A stretch of 64,000 nucleotides of DNA from Streptomyces sp. NBC_01244 (GTDB lineage: Bacteria; Actinomycetota; Actinomycetes; Streptomycetales; Streptomycetaceae). Location of the stretch: contig NZ_CP108488.1 in the NCBI RefSeq assembly GCF_035987325.1, positions 5,704,001 through 5,768,000 on the forward strand. Reading direction: 5' to 3'. Below, in pieces: positions 1 through 11,368 of this stretch (position 1 is the first letter of the stretch; the number at the start of each line of letters is the position of its first letter). Under the pieces are notes generated by a model. It worked only from the letters and a program-made list of their open reading frames with translations. It made no database searches and was not told the origin of the DNA. The translations under genes and the position numbers were made by a program.

Positions 1-35
1 AGGGCCCGCATCCGGGCTTCGGCCTTGTGGCGACT

Positions 36-79
36 GGCCAAAGGGCCCTTCGGGCTCCCTGGCCCGGGGCTTTTGTTTT
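36..79 (+). terminator. Probable terminator of an upstream gene (likely rpoC)
   Basis: An imperfect hairpin (36-48 pairing with 52-64, outer GGCC/GGCC, inner CCC/GGG closing a TTC loop, two mismatches) is followed by a T-rich run at 71-79. In Streptomyces rpoC normally lies just upstream of rpsL, so this is probably the end of the rpoBC transcript; that gene itself is outside the window. Confidence 0.5.
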
Positions 80-106
80 GACCGGAGTGGATGCGGTAGG
101 TACGCT
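78..106 (+). promoter_or_regulatory. Sigma-70 type promoter for the rpsL (str) operon
   Basis: TTGACC at 78-83 and TACGCT at 101-106 are separated by 17 nt, matching the principal sigma factor (HrdB) consensus. Transcription would start near 113, leaving a leader of about 186 nt before rpsL. No other promoter of this quality is visible between the terminator-like hairpin and the gene. Confidence 0.65.
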
Positions 107-193
107 CAGACCTTGTGCCTGGGGTGTGCCTGGGCTCCTGTGCGTGTCCATCAACCGCACCTGAGCCGTATCAGCCACCGCGATTCATGCGTT

Positions 194-247
194 TCCACGC
201 TTGCGTGGAGGTCCGCCGGATCCGACACACCCGACCGCGTGGGTCGG
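194..247 (+). promoter_or_regulatory. Two leader hairpins upstream of rpsL, the second shared with rpsJ
   Basis: TCCACGC (194-200) pairs perfectly with GCGTGGA (203-209). A second stem, CCGACC (231-236) with GGTCGG (242-247), has a GCGTG loop. The 18-nt string CCCGACCGCGTGGGTCGG at 230-247 recurs exactly at 14783-14800 in the S10 operon leader. A common regulatory or mRNA-stability role is inferred, not shown. Confidence 0.5.
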
Positions 248-298
248 CAAATGTTCCAGGTTAGCTTCACTACACGGCACACAGAAACCGGAGAAGTA

Positions 299-670
299 GT
301 GCCTACGATCCAGCAGCTGGTCCGTAAGGGCCGGCAGGACAAGGTCGAGAAGACAAAGACCCCCGCGCTTGAGGCTTCGCCCCAGCGTCGCGGCGTCTGC
401 ACGCGAGTGTTCACGACCACCCCGAAGAAGCCGAACTCGGCGCTGCGTAAGGTCGCGCGTGTGCGTCTGACCTCTGGCATCGAGGTCACCGCTTACATTC
501 CGGGTGAGGGACACAACCTGCAGGAGCACTCGATCGTGCTCGTGCGTGGTGGCCGTGTGAAGGACCTGCCGGGTGTTCGTTACAAGATCATCCGCGGTGC
601 GCTTGACACCCAGGCTGTCAAGAACCGCAAGCAGGCCCGCAGCCGCTACGGCGCCAAGAAGGAGAAGTAA
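299..670 (+). CDS. rpsL: 30S ribosomal protein S12
   Basis: S12 lies at the decoding centre of the 30S subunit and contributes to translational accuracy. The 123-residue product has the full family length and the conserved block [12 protein letters not shown] near residue 41. Lys43, Lys88 and Pro91, where substitutions classically give streptomycin resistance, are all wild type. The GTG start is chosen because it gives the canonical N-terminus [11 protein letters not shown] and has GGAG at 290-293 with correct spacing; the open frame continues upstream to 113 without family similarity. First gene of the str operon, 3 nt before rpsG. Control is probably by the promoter at 78-106 and the leader hairpins. 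Confidence 0.97.
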   Translation: MPTIQQLVRKGRQDKVEKTKTPALEASPQRRGVCTRVFTTTPKKPNSALRKVARVRLTSGIEVTAYIPGEGHNLQEHSIVLVRGGRVKDLPGVRYKIIRGALDTQAVKNRKQARSRYGAKKEK

Positions 671-673
671 AAA

Positions 674-1144
674 ATGCCTCGTAAGGGCCCCGCCCCGAAG
701 CGCCCGGTCATCATCGACCCGGTCTACGCATCTCCTCTGGTGACGTCGCTCATCAACAAGATCCTCCTGAACGGCAAGCGCTCCACCGCCGAGCGCATCG
801 TTTACGGCGCCATGGAAGGCCTCCGCGAGAAGACCGGCAACGACCCGGTCATCACGCTGAAGCGCGCGCTGGAGAACGTCAAGCCGTCGCTCGAGGTCAA
901 GTCCCGCCGCGTCGGTGGCGCCACCTACCAGGTGCCGATCGAGGTCAAGCCGGGTCGTCAGTCGACCCTCGCGCTGCGCTGGCTCGTGGGTTACTCCCGC
1001 GCCCGCCGCGAGAAGACGATGACCGAGCGCCTCATGAACGAGCTGCTGGACGCCTCCAACGGTCTTGGCGCTGCCGTCAAGAAGCGCGAGGACACGCACA
1101 AGATGGCCGAGTCCAACAAGGCCTTCGCGCACTACCGCTGGTAG
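674..1144 (+). CDS. rpsG: 30S ribosomal protein S7
   Basis: S7 is the primary 16S rRNA-binding protein that nucleates assembly of the 30S head and lines the E site. The 156-residue product matches the usual length and starts [12 protein letters not shown]; the conserved segments [14 protein letters not shown] and VGGATYQVP are present. It lies between rpsL (3 nt) and fusA (39 nt), the standard str order, so all are probably co-transcribed. In E. coli S7 represses its own operon from the rpsL-rpsG spacer, but here that spacer is only 3 nt, so the same mechanism is unlikely. Confidence 0.97.
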   Translation: MPRKGPAPKRPVIIDPVYASPLVTSLINKILLNGKRSTAERIVYGAMEGLREKTGNDPVITLKRALENVKPSLEVKSRRVGGATYQVPIEVKPGRQSTLALRWLVGYSRARREKTMTERLMNELLDASNGLGAAVKKREDTHKMAESNKAFAHYRW

Positions 1145-1183
1145 TCCCAACCCACATCGAGACCGAGAGAAGACTGAGCCGAT

Positions 1184-3313
<2,130 letters not shown>

Positions 3314-3461
3314 CTCTTCCGAGTACACGCTTTAGGCTTGTCACCGGAGCCTCAGGGGCAACAGGAGTAACCCTCCCGTTGCCCCGGGGTACCGGCTATC
3401 CAGCAAAGATCACCTGGCGCCGATCTGTAAGGCGTACAGAACCACTCTCCAGGAGGACCCC

Positions 3462-4655
<1,194 letters not shown>

Positions 4656-4706
4656 TTCGTGTTCTGACCTGGTAGCTCGCTGACGCGGGCACCATGTTTG
4701 ACAGGA

Positions 4707-4746
4707 GGGCCCCTTCCCCGTCGTTCACGCGACGGGGGAGGGGCCC
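4707..4746. terminator. Strong terminator between tuf and rmlC
   Basis: A 17-bp stem (4707-4723 with 4730-4746, one G-T wobble) with a 6-nt loop follows tuf and is trailed by TTCCT. It sits between the convergent tuf and rmlC genes and could end both transcripts. Confidence 0.85.
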
Positions 4747-4827
4747 TTCCTCGTACGGGCACACGTGCTGAGGGCCGCACCCCCGGGGGCGCGGCCCTCT
4801 CGCGTACGCGGGCATCCCGATCGGCGG

Positions 4828-5427
4828 CTACTTCCCCCGCAGGGACTCCGTGAACTCGACGCAGGCGGCGTGGTCCGGCAGCAGCCCGGACGCGATGGCC
4901 TCGGCCAGCGAGGGGGCCGCGTCGTCACGGTCCGACAGCAGCGGAACGTCCGCCGGCCAGTCGATGCCCAGGTCGGGGTCGAGCGGGTGGACCGAGTGCT
5001 CACCCGTCGGGTTGTACGTCTCCGAGCAGAGGTAGGACAAGGTGGCGTCATCGGTCAGCGCGCAGAAGCCGTGGCCCATGCCCTCGGGGAGGTAGACGGC
5101 GCGGCGGTCCAGGTCGTCCAGGCGGACCCCTTCCCAGCGGCCGAAGGTCGGGGAGCCGACCCGGACGTCCACGATGACGTCGAGCACGGCGCCGCGCACG
5201 CAGGTGACGTACTTGGCCTGGCCGCGCGGGACGTCGGCGAAGTGGATGCCGCGGACCACGCCGCGCTGGGAGACCGAGAGGTTGGCCTGCGCCAGCTTCA
5301 GCGGGTGCCCGACGACCTCGGCGAGGCGGTCGAAGCGGTACCACTCCATGAACATGCCGCGCGGGTCACCGTGCTGCTGGGGCGTGATCTCGAAGGCGCC
5401 CTCGATGGAGAGCTCGCGGAACTTCAT
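4828..5427 (-). CDS. rmlC: dTDP-4-dehydrorhamnose 3,5-epimerase
   Basis: Third enzyme of dTDP-L-rhamnose synthesis: epimerises C3 and C5 of dTDP-4-keto-6-deoxyglucose in the cytoplasm. The 199 residues fit the RmlC cupin family. The catalytic His is visible as His62 in VVRGIHF, with QHGDPRG near residue 18, [11 protein letters not shown] near 87 and [10 protein letters not shown] near 112. The start overlaps the rmlA stop by 4 nt (ATGA), so the pair is translationally coupled. Homologues that make other dTDP-deoxysugars are close relatives, so the final sugar could differ from rhamnose. Confidence 0.92.
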   Translation of the reverse strand: MKFRELSIEGAFEITPQQHGDPRGMFMEWYRFDRLAEVVGHPLKLAQANLSVSQRGVVRGIHFADVPRGQAKYVTCVRGAVLDVIVDVRVGSPTFGRWEGVRLDDLDRRAVYLPEGMGHGFCALTDDATLSYLCSETYNPTGEHSVHPLDPDLGIDWPADVPLLSDRDDAAPSLAEAIASGLLPDHAACVEFTESLRGK

Positions 5428-6299
5428 CGTGCGGCCTCCTCTTCGAGCAGACCGATCAGGTAGTCCCCGTAACCGCTCTTGGTGAGCGGCTCGGCCAGCG
5501 TGCGCAGCTGCGCGGAGTCGATCAGGCCCGCCCGCCAGGCGGCCTCCTCGATGCAGCCGATCTTGAAGCCCTGGCGTTCCTCGATCACGCGCACGAACTC
5601 CGAGGCCTGCACCATCGAGACGAAGGTGCCGGTGTCCAGCCAGGCGGTACCGCGGTCGAGGATGGTGACCTTCAGCTGTCCGGCCTGGAGGTACGCGTCG
5701 TTGACGGCGGTGATCTCCAGCTCCCCCCGGTCGCTGGGCTTCAGCCCGCGGGCTATCTCCACGACCTGGTTGTCGTAGAAGTACAGGCCGGGCACGGCGT
5801 AGCGGGACTTGGGCTTTTCAGGCTTCTCCTCGATGGACATCGCCTGGCCGTCCTCGTCGAACTCGACCACGCCGTACGCCGTCGGGTCCGCCACCGGGTA
5901 CGCGAAGACCCGGCCGCCCTTGCAGTCGGTGTGCAGCGCCAGGCGGGTACCGAGGCCGCTGCCGTGGAAGATGTTGTCGCCGAGGATCAGGGCGACGGAG
6001 TCGTCGCCTATGAAGTCGGCGCCGAGGACGAAGGCCTGGGCGATGCCTTCGGGGCGTTCCTGGACGGCGTACTCCAGCCGGATGCCGAACTGCGAGCCGT
6101 CGCCGAGCAGACGCTCGAACTGGTCGCGGTCGTCCGGGGTGGTGATGACGAGGATCTCGCTGATCCCGGCCATCACCAGAGTCGAGAGCGGGTAGTAGAT
6201 CATCGGCTTGTCGAAGACGGGCAGCAGCTGCTTCGAAACTGCCCGCGTCAGCGGCCAGAGTCGGGATCCGGTGCCGCCGGCCAAGAGAATTCCACGCAT
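5424..6299 (-). CDS. rmlA: Glucose-1-phosphate thymidylyltransferase
   Basis: Makes dTDP-glucose from dTTP and glucose-1-phosphate, the entry step to dTDP-deoxysugars. The 291 residues begin with the nucleotidyl-transfer signature [16 protein letters not shown] and contain ILGDNIFHG and EKPEKPKS, the short RmlA form that ends [11 protein letters not shown]. First gene of a two-gene operon with rmlC, divergent from rmlD across about 216 nt. A CATACT hexamer (6308-6313, minus strand) ends 8 nt before the ATG and no ribosome binding site is visible, so a leaderless message is likely. Confidence 0.93.
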   Translation of the reverse strand: MRGILLAGGTGSRLWPLTRAVSKQLLPVFDKPMIYYPLSTLVMAGISEILVITTPDDRDQFERLLGDGSQFGIRLEYAVQERPEGIAQAFVLGADFIGDDSVALILGDNIFHGSGLGTRLALHTDCKGGRVFAYPVADPTAYGVVEFDEDGQAMSIEEKPEKPKSRYAVPGLYFYDNQVVEIARGLKPSDRGELEITAVNDAYLQAGQLKVTILDRGTAWLDTGTFVSMVQASEFVRVIEERQGFKIGCIEEAAWRAGLIDSAQLRTLAEPLTKSGYGDYLIGLLEEEAAR

Positions 6300-6515
6300 G
6301 GCGCCACAGTATGCGAGGGGGCGGGGCAGTTTCCGGTTAAGCCCGTGCCCGGTACGGCACGCGGCTAATGTTCACTTCATGTGCATCCTGGTGAGGGGCG
6401 GATTCCGGCCCAGACGGAACGACCGGTTATCGGAGAAGGACATTCCGCCTTACGGCAACGGAGGCGCCGAATATGGATGCGCCCCGCGGGCCGAGACGAA
6501 GGCGGCACGGCAGAA

Positions 6516-7436
6516 GTGACCGGTGACCGGGGTAAAGGCCGCTGGCTCGTCACGGGCGCGGCCGGAATGCTGGGCCGGGACGTCCTGGCAGAACTGCGGC
6601 GCCATGCCATCGAGGCCGTCGGCCTCGGCCGCGCCGAGCTCGACATCACCGACCGGGCCGCCGTCCGGTCCGCCCTCCAGGGCGTGACCCTCGTCGTCAA
6701 CTGCGCCGGCTGGACCGACGTGGACGGCGCGGAGACGGCCGAGGAGGCCGCCGCGGCCGTCAACGGCACCGGCGTACGGATCCTCGCCGAGGCCTGCGCC
6801 GCCAACGGGGCGCGCCTGCTGCAGATTTCCACCGACTACGTGCTGCCCGGCGACGCCGCGGAGCCCTACGCCGAGGACGCGGCCACCGGGCCGGTGAACG
6901 CGTACGGCCGCTCCAAGCTGATCGGCGAGCAGGCCGTGGCCGAACTCCTGCCGCGGAACGGCTACGTGGTCCGCACCGCCTGGCTGTACGGGGAGCACGG
7001 CCCGAACTTCGTCGCCACCATGCTCAAGCTGGCCGCCCTGCGGGACACCCTCGACGTGGTCGACGACCAGCAGGGCCAGCCCACTTGGTCCGCCGCGCTC
7101 GCCCGGCGGCTCGTCGAGCTCGGACGCGCCGCACTGGCCGGCCGGGCCCCCGCGGGCATCTATCACGGCACCGCGAGCGGCGCGACCACCTGGTGCGGGC
7201 TGGCGCGCGAGGTCTACCGGCTGTGCGACCTGGATCCCGAGCGGATCCGTCCGACCACGTCCGATTCCTTCGTACGGCCCGCGGTCCGCCCCGCCTTCAG
7301 CGTCCTCGCACACGACCGCTGGGCCCGGGCGGGCCTGGCCCCGATGAGCGACTGGCACCAGCAGCTGGCCGAGGCCCTCGCCACCCCCGGCTTCACCGCT
7401 CTGGCCCGTCCGGCCCGGGAAAGCAGGGTGGGTTGA
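6516..7436 (+). CDS. rmlD: dTDP-4-dehydrorhamnose reductase
   Basis: Reduces dTDP-6-deoxy-L-lyxo-4-hexulose to dTDP-L-rhamnose with NAD(P)H. It is an extended SDR with glycine motif VTGAAGMLGRD at the N-terminus, a STDYV segment and the catalytic YGRSK motif (Tyr-x3-Lys). The GTG at 6516 gives 306 residues, the usual length; an in-frame ATG at 6477 with GGAGG 12 nt upstream is an alternative, and the frame is open to 6381. The dehydratase RmlB that should act between RmlA and RmlC/D is not encoded in this window. Confidence 0.9.
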   Translation: MTGDRGKGRWLVTGAAGMLGRDVLAELRRHAIEAVGLGRAELDITDRAAVRSALQGVTLVVNCAGWTDVDGAETAEEAAAAVNGTGVRILAEACAANGARLLQISTDYVLPGDAAEPYAEDAATGPVNAYGRSKLIGEQAVAELLPRNGYVVRTAWLYGEHGPNFVATMLKLAALRDTLDVVDDQQGQPTWSAALARRLVELGRAALAGRAPAGIYHGTASGATTWCGLAREVYRLCDLDPERIRPTTSDSFVRPAVRPAFSVLAHDRWARAGLAPMSDWHQQLAEALATPGFTALARPARESRVG

Positions 7437-7590
7437 GGACCCCGCCCGACACCACGCTGTCCGTGTGAACGTTGCCTGCGCGCCAGCTTCGCGAAACCCG
7501 AACTGGCTAGGTTGGGGCGCCTGGGGCCCCGAGATACGGCCGCCGTGAGAGGCCTGGCACGCCTACGTGCCTCGTTCCGTTGGAGCTGCC

Positions 7591-8280
7591 GTGTCCGAGT
7601 ACGACGATGTCTGGCTGGTCATCCCCGCCTACAACGAGGGCCAAGTGGTCGCCGACGTGGTCGAGGAGGCCCGCAAGACGTTTCCGAACATCGTCGTCGT
7701 CGACGACGGCAGCACTGACGATTCGGCCGAGCACGTGGCGACCACCGGCGCCCACCTGGTGCGGCATCCGGTCAACCTCGGTCAGGGCGCGGCCCTGCAG
7801 ACCGGTCTCACGTACGCACTCGCCCAGCCCGGCGCACAGTACTTCGCGACCTTCGACGCGGACGGTCAGCACCAGACCAAGGACGTCGAGACGATGGTCG
7901 CGGTCCTGCGGGACGGCGCCGCCGACGTGGTGCTCGGCTCCCGGTTCATCGAGCGGAACGGCCAGGTGCCGTGGATCAAGCAGGTCGTGCTGCGCACGGC
8001 CGCCGCGGTGAGCCCCACCGCACGCAAGCTGGGGCTCACCGACGCGCACAACGGTCTGCGCGTACTGGGCCGCGAGGCCGCCGAGCGGCTGAACATCACC
8101 ATGAACGGCATGGCCCACGCCTCCGAGCTCGTCGGTTTCCTTGCCGCCTCCGACCTGCGGGTCACCGAAATACCGGTGGACATCCTCTACACCGATTATT
8201 CGCGTGCCAAGGGGCAGTCCCTCATCAACGGCGTCAACATCGTTTTTGATATCTCACTGCGGGAGCGTGGGCGTCGATGA
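7591..8280 (+). CDS. GT2 family glycosyltransferase (polyprenyl-phosphate sugar synthase-like)
   Basis: A GT-A fold family 2 enzyme of 229 residues with IPAYNEG at the N-terminus, VVDDGSTDDS and the metal-binding FDADGQH. This layout resembles dolichyl/polyprenyl-phosphate mannose or glucose synthases that charge a lipid carrier at the inner membrane. There is no C-terminal membrane domain; the next gene (DUF2304) overlaps by 4 nt and probably supplies the membrane anchor. The GTG at 7591 is preferred because GGAG lies 5 nt upstream; the frame also offers GTG at 7567. The donor sugar cannot be told from sequence. Confidence 0.85.
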   Translation: MSEYDDVWLVIPAYNEGQVVADVVEEARKTFPNIVVVDDGSTDDSAEHVATTGAHLVRHPVNLGQGAALQTGLTYALAQPGAQYFATFDADGQHQTKDVETMVAVLRDGAADVVLGSRFIERNGQVPWIKQVVLRTAAAVSPTARKLGLTDAHNGLRVLGREAAERLNITMNGMAHASELVGFLAASDLRVTEIPVDILYTDYSRAKGQSLINGVNIVFDISLRERGRR

Positions 8281-8708
8281 AATATTTCTGGATCCAGCTG
8301 CTGCTCATCGCCGGTTCCGTTTCCATGGCGCTGGTGTTCATCCGGACCTGGAGCCAGGCCAAGAACCGGGCCTGGAAGCGAATTGCCTTTTCGGTGTTCG
8401 TCGTCGTCAACGTGTACGCGGTGCTCCGCCCGACCGACGTCACCTGGGTCGCCCGGCACCTCGGTGTCGGCCGGGGCACCGACCTCGTGCTCTACGTGAT
8501 GGTCCTCGCGATGGGCTTCCTCACGCTCAACACCTTCCTGCGCTTCCGCTCGCTGGAGCAGAAGATCACCGACCTCGCCCGGACGGTCGCCATCAACGAA
8601 GGCGTCCGGCACAACGACGTCCGGCTCGGACCGCCCGAAGGCGCCGCCGGGCCCGCCGCCGGATCCGCCGCCGGGTCCTCCTCCGGCGCGGACTCCCTCA
8701 AGGCCTGA
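8277..8708 (+). CDS. DUF2304 small membrane protein
   Basis: 143 residues with three hydrophobic segments (about 5-20, 36-52 and 68-88) followed by LRFRSLEQKITDLARTVAI, probably a short coiled coil, and an Ala/Gly/Ser-rich tail. This is the DUF2304 family, commonly found beside GT2 polyprenyl-phosphate glycosyltransferases. The ATGA overlap with the preceding GT2 gene indicates coupled translation and probable physical partnership, most simply as membrane tether for the transferase. The role is inferred from context. Confidence 0.75.
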   Translation: MKYFWIQLLLIAGSVSMALVFIRTWSQAKNRAWKRIAFSVFVVVNVYAVLRPTDVTWVARHLGVGRGTDLVLYVMVLAMGFLTLNTFLRFRSLEQKITDLARTVAINEGVRHNDVRLGPPEGAAGPAAGSAAGSSSGADSLKA

Positions 8709-8714
8709 CGTCCC

Positions 8715-9614
8715 ATGGGGTCCTTCGACTTCATGCTCCCCTACTACGGGGACGTGCGGCAGATGCAGGACGCGGTCCGCAGCGTCCTGGCGCAGACCGA
8801 CCGCGACTTCCGGCTCGTCGTGATCGACGACGGCGAGGAGCCGGACGTGCCCGGCTGGTTCCAGGGGCTGGGCGACGCACGGGTGCGGTACCTCCGCAAC
8901 GAGCGCAACCTCGGCATCACGAGGAACTTCCAGAAGTGCGTCGAGCTCTCCGAGGCCGACCACGTGGTCATCATGGGCTGCGACGATCTGCTGCACCCGC
9001 ACTACCTGGAGACCGTGCGCCGGATCCTCGGCGCCCACCCCGGGATCGGCATGGTCCAGCCCGGCGTCGAGGTGATCGACGGCGCGGGCCGGGTCACGCG
9101 GGGCCTGCCCGACGCCGCCAAGCGGTGGATGTTCGCCCCGCGGGTGAAGGGCCGGAGGGTGATGGCCGGTGAGGAGCCGGCCGCCGGCCTGCTGCGCGGG
9201 AACTGGCTCTACTTCCCGTCGATCACCTGGCGCGGCCCGGCGCTGCGCCAGGTGAACTTCCGGGACGACTACTCGGTGATCCTGGACCTGGCCCTCGTCG
9301 TGGACCTGCTCGAAGCCGGCGAGCGGATGGTGATCGACGAGTCCACCACGGTCTTCCGCTACCGCCGGCACGCGGCCAGCGAGTCCTCCGTCCAGGCCCT
9401 CTCCGGCACCCGCTTCACCGAGGCCGAGCGCTACTTCTCGGCGGTCGCCGAGCGGATGGAGGCCCGCGGCTGGCCCAGGGCCGCCCGCGCGGCCCGGCTC
9501 CACCACGGCTCCCGCCTGCACGCGCTCGGAATGCTGCCCGGCGCACTGCGCCGGGGGCACGGGGCGGGCGTCCGCACGCTGGCCCGGCACGTCTTCACCA
9601 CCGGGCGGGGGTGA
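8715..9614 (+). CDS. GT2 family glycosyltransferase
   Basis: 299 residues with the GT-A signs of family 2: FMLPYYGD at the start, LVVIDDGEEPD near residue 37 and the metal-site motif MGCDDLLHPHY near 90. No membrane segment is evident, so it should work at the cytoplasmic face, adding a sugar from a nucleotide donor to a surface-polymer intermediate. It follows DUF2304 by 6 nt and is the last gene of the rmlD-direction group, ending 2 nt from the stop of the convergent membrane transferase gene. Substrate unknown. Confidence 0.82.
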   Translation: MGSFDFMLPYYGDVRQMQDAVRSVLAQTDRDFRLVVIDDGEEPDVPGWFQGLGDARVRYLRNERNLGITRNFQKCVELSEADHVVIMGCDDLLHPHYLETVRRILGAHPGIGMVQPGVEVIDGAGRVTRGLPDAAKRWMFAPRVKGRRVMAGEEPAAGLLRGNWLYFPSITWRGPALRQVNFRDDYSVILDLALVVDLLEAGERMVIDESTTVFRYRRHAASESSVQALSGTRFTEAERYFSAVAERMEARGWPRAARAARLHHGSRLHALGMLPGALRRGHGAGVRTLARHVFTTGRG

Positions 9615-9616
9615 GC

Positions 9617-11278
9617 TCAGTCCTTCTTCGTGCGCTTCAGCGGGTCGTACGGCGTGCACTTTCCGTGAGGTGCGTACTTCGGGCACGTGCCGTTGGGCAT
9701 TCCCGTCGTGTGCGCCGTCCAGGCCAGGGTGCCGAGGGTGTTCTCGGAGGGGGGCCTGGGCATGTAGGTGTCGGCCGTGGACGATCCGGCCGAGCCGAAG
9801 AGGAGCCCGAGCGAGACCAGGACCCCGATCACGGCGGCCCGGGGCCTGCGCCCGCCTGCCCGCAGGGTCTCGCGTCCGGGCAACCGCACCTCGTTGGCGC
9901 GGGCCCACGCCCGGACGCGCCGTACGCCGAGGTACACGGCCACGCCCGACAGCGCGAGCATGCAGTAGACGATCTGCAGGCTGGTGCGCGGGTACAGCTG
10001 CACGGCGCCGTCGGCCGCCATGTGCGAGGCGTACCAGTAGCGCAGCAGGAAGGCGCTGCCGGTGCAGGCCGCCAGGGTCAGCACCAGCGGCCGGCGCAGG
10101 CCGAGCGCGATGGCCGCACCCAGGCCGACGACCAGCAGGATCGTGAAGAGGCCGACGCCGCCGAGCTCGCCCGGCAGCGGCCACCCGAGGGAGCGCAGCG
10201 GGCCGGGGAACGCGGTGCCCGACGAGGCGAAGTAGGCCGGGTCGGTGGCGGTGTCGAAGTAGAAGTAGGTGTCCCGGGTCGCTCCGCTCGCGCCGAGCAG
10301 CCGGATCAGGTAGCGCCCCGCCAGGGCGAGGAAGACGAGGGAGGCGGCCGCCAGCGGCGGCAGCGCCTCCAGCAGGGCGCGCTTCCCGCCGGCGCGGGCG
10401 CGGCCGGTCAGCACCACGGCGAAGAGCACGATCACGCCGACCGCGGACCACACGAACCAGCCCGCGTACAGCAGGAACAGCGCGGCGAGAAGCGCTCCGA
10501 GACCCGCGCCGATCGCGAGGGAGCGCTTGCGTCCGAGCTTCGAGGAATCCGTCACCACCTGCGCGAGCTTGGCCAGCACGGGGATGACGACGATCAGGAC
10601 GATCGGGGAATACGGCTTGTACGGCTCGATCAGCGTCAGGGACGCCGTGACACCGATGCCGAGGGCCCACAGCGGGGGCAGCAGCATGCGCCAGGCCAGG
10701 TAGGCGACCGGGCCGGAGACCGCCAGGAAGCCGATCATCACCCACTTGACGGCGAGCGAGGCGTTGCCGTCGAAGAACAGCTGGGAGGTCCATGCCAGCA
10801 CGTGCGGGAAGCCGGGCGGGTACTCGGCCGGCAGGGGCACCCCGTCCATGACGTGGAACGCCCACTGCTGCAGGTTCCCGATGTCACCGCCGTACCCGTT
10901 GTACGGCCAGCTGGTTCCCCGCAGGGCCACCACGCTGCCGCTCGCGGTCACCCCGGTGGCCAGGCCGGCCACGGCCGCCGCGCTGATCCGCACCGCCGCG
11001 CCGGGCATCCACCGGGACAGGACCAGGTAGAGCACCACGGTCGCGGCCAGCAGCACCAGCAGCCGCAGCTGGATGCCGGCCAGCCCGCTGACCTGCCCGA
11101 CCCGCTGCAGGGGATTCACTTCGAGGCGCTTGCTCAGGACGACGAGGAGCAGGGCCGCGAGAACCGACGCGGCCGCTTCGGCGGCCGTGAGGGCGAAGGC
11201 GCGAGGTATGCGGCCACTGGAGCCGCTCGGGGCCCGGTGTTCGGCTACCGGGACGGGCACGGGAGCGGTGACGGTCAT
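9617..11278 (-). CDS. Large integral membrane glycosyltransferase, GT-C type, AftA-like candidate
   Basis: 553 residues with roughly 11-13 hydrophobic helices and an Asp in the first extracytoplasmic loop (YNGYGGDIGNLQQW), the position of the catalytic acid in GT-C enzymes using polyprenyl-phosphate sugars. The N-terminal layout recalls the AftA-type galactan arabinofuranosyltransferase family, but I cannot verify this without alignment. The C-terminus is an outside tail containing CPKYAPHGKC, possibly disulphide-bonded. Start ATG 11278 is chosen as the last start before the first hydrophobic region; GGAGG lies 14 nt upstream. The frame stays open upstream by chance through opposite-strand genes. 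Confidence 0.65.
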   Translation of the reverse strand: MTVTAPVPVPVAEHRAPSGSSGRIPRAFALTAAEAAASVLAALLLVVLSKRLEVNPLQRVGQVSGLAGIQLRLLVLLAATVVLYLVLSRWMPGAAVRISAAAVAGLATGVTASGSVVALRGTSWPYNGYGGDIGNLQQWAFHVMDGVPLPAEYPPGFPHVLAWTSQLFFDGNASLAVKWVMIGFLAVSGPVAYLAWRMLLPPLWALGIGVTASLTLIEPYKPYSPIVLIVVIPVLAKLAQVVTDSSKLGRKRSLAIGAGLGALLAALFLLYAGWFVWSAVGVIVLFAVVLTGRARAGGKRALLEALPPLAAASLVFLALAGRYLIRLLGASGATRDTYFYFDTATDPAYFASSGTAFPGPLRSLGWPLPGELGGVGLFTILLVVGLGAAIALGLRRPLVLTLAACTGSAFLLRYWYASHMAADGAVQLYPRTSLQIVYCMLALSGVAVYLGVRRVRAWARANEVRLPGRETLRAGGRRPRAAVIGVLVSLGLLFGSAGSSTADTYMPRPPSENTLGTLAWTAHTTGMPNGTCPKYAPHGKCTPYDPLKRTKKD

Positions 11279-11368
11279 GTCCGCGGACTTTACCTCCAGG
11301 AGACCGCCCGCCTCGGCGAGCGGTCCCAACGTGAACAGGACGTACCAGAGTTGAAGGCGGGAACCGAA

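Noticed and set aside
299..670. Possible streptomycin-resistance allele of rpsL
   Set aside because: Lys43, Lys88 and Pro91 are all wild-type residues.
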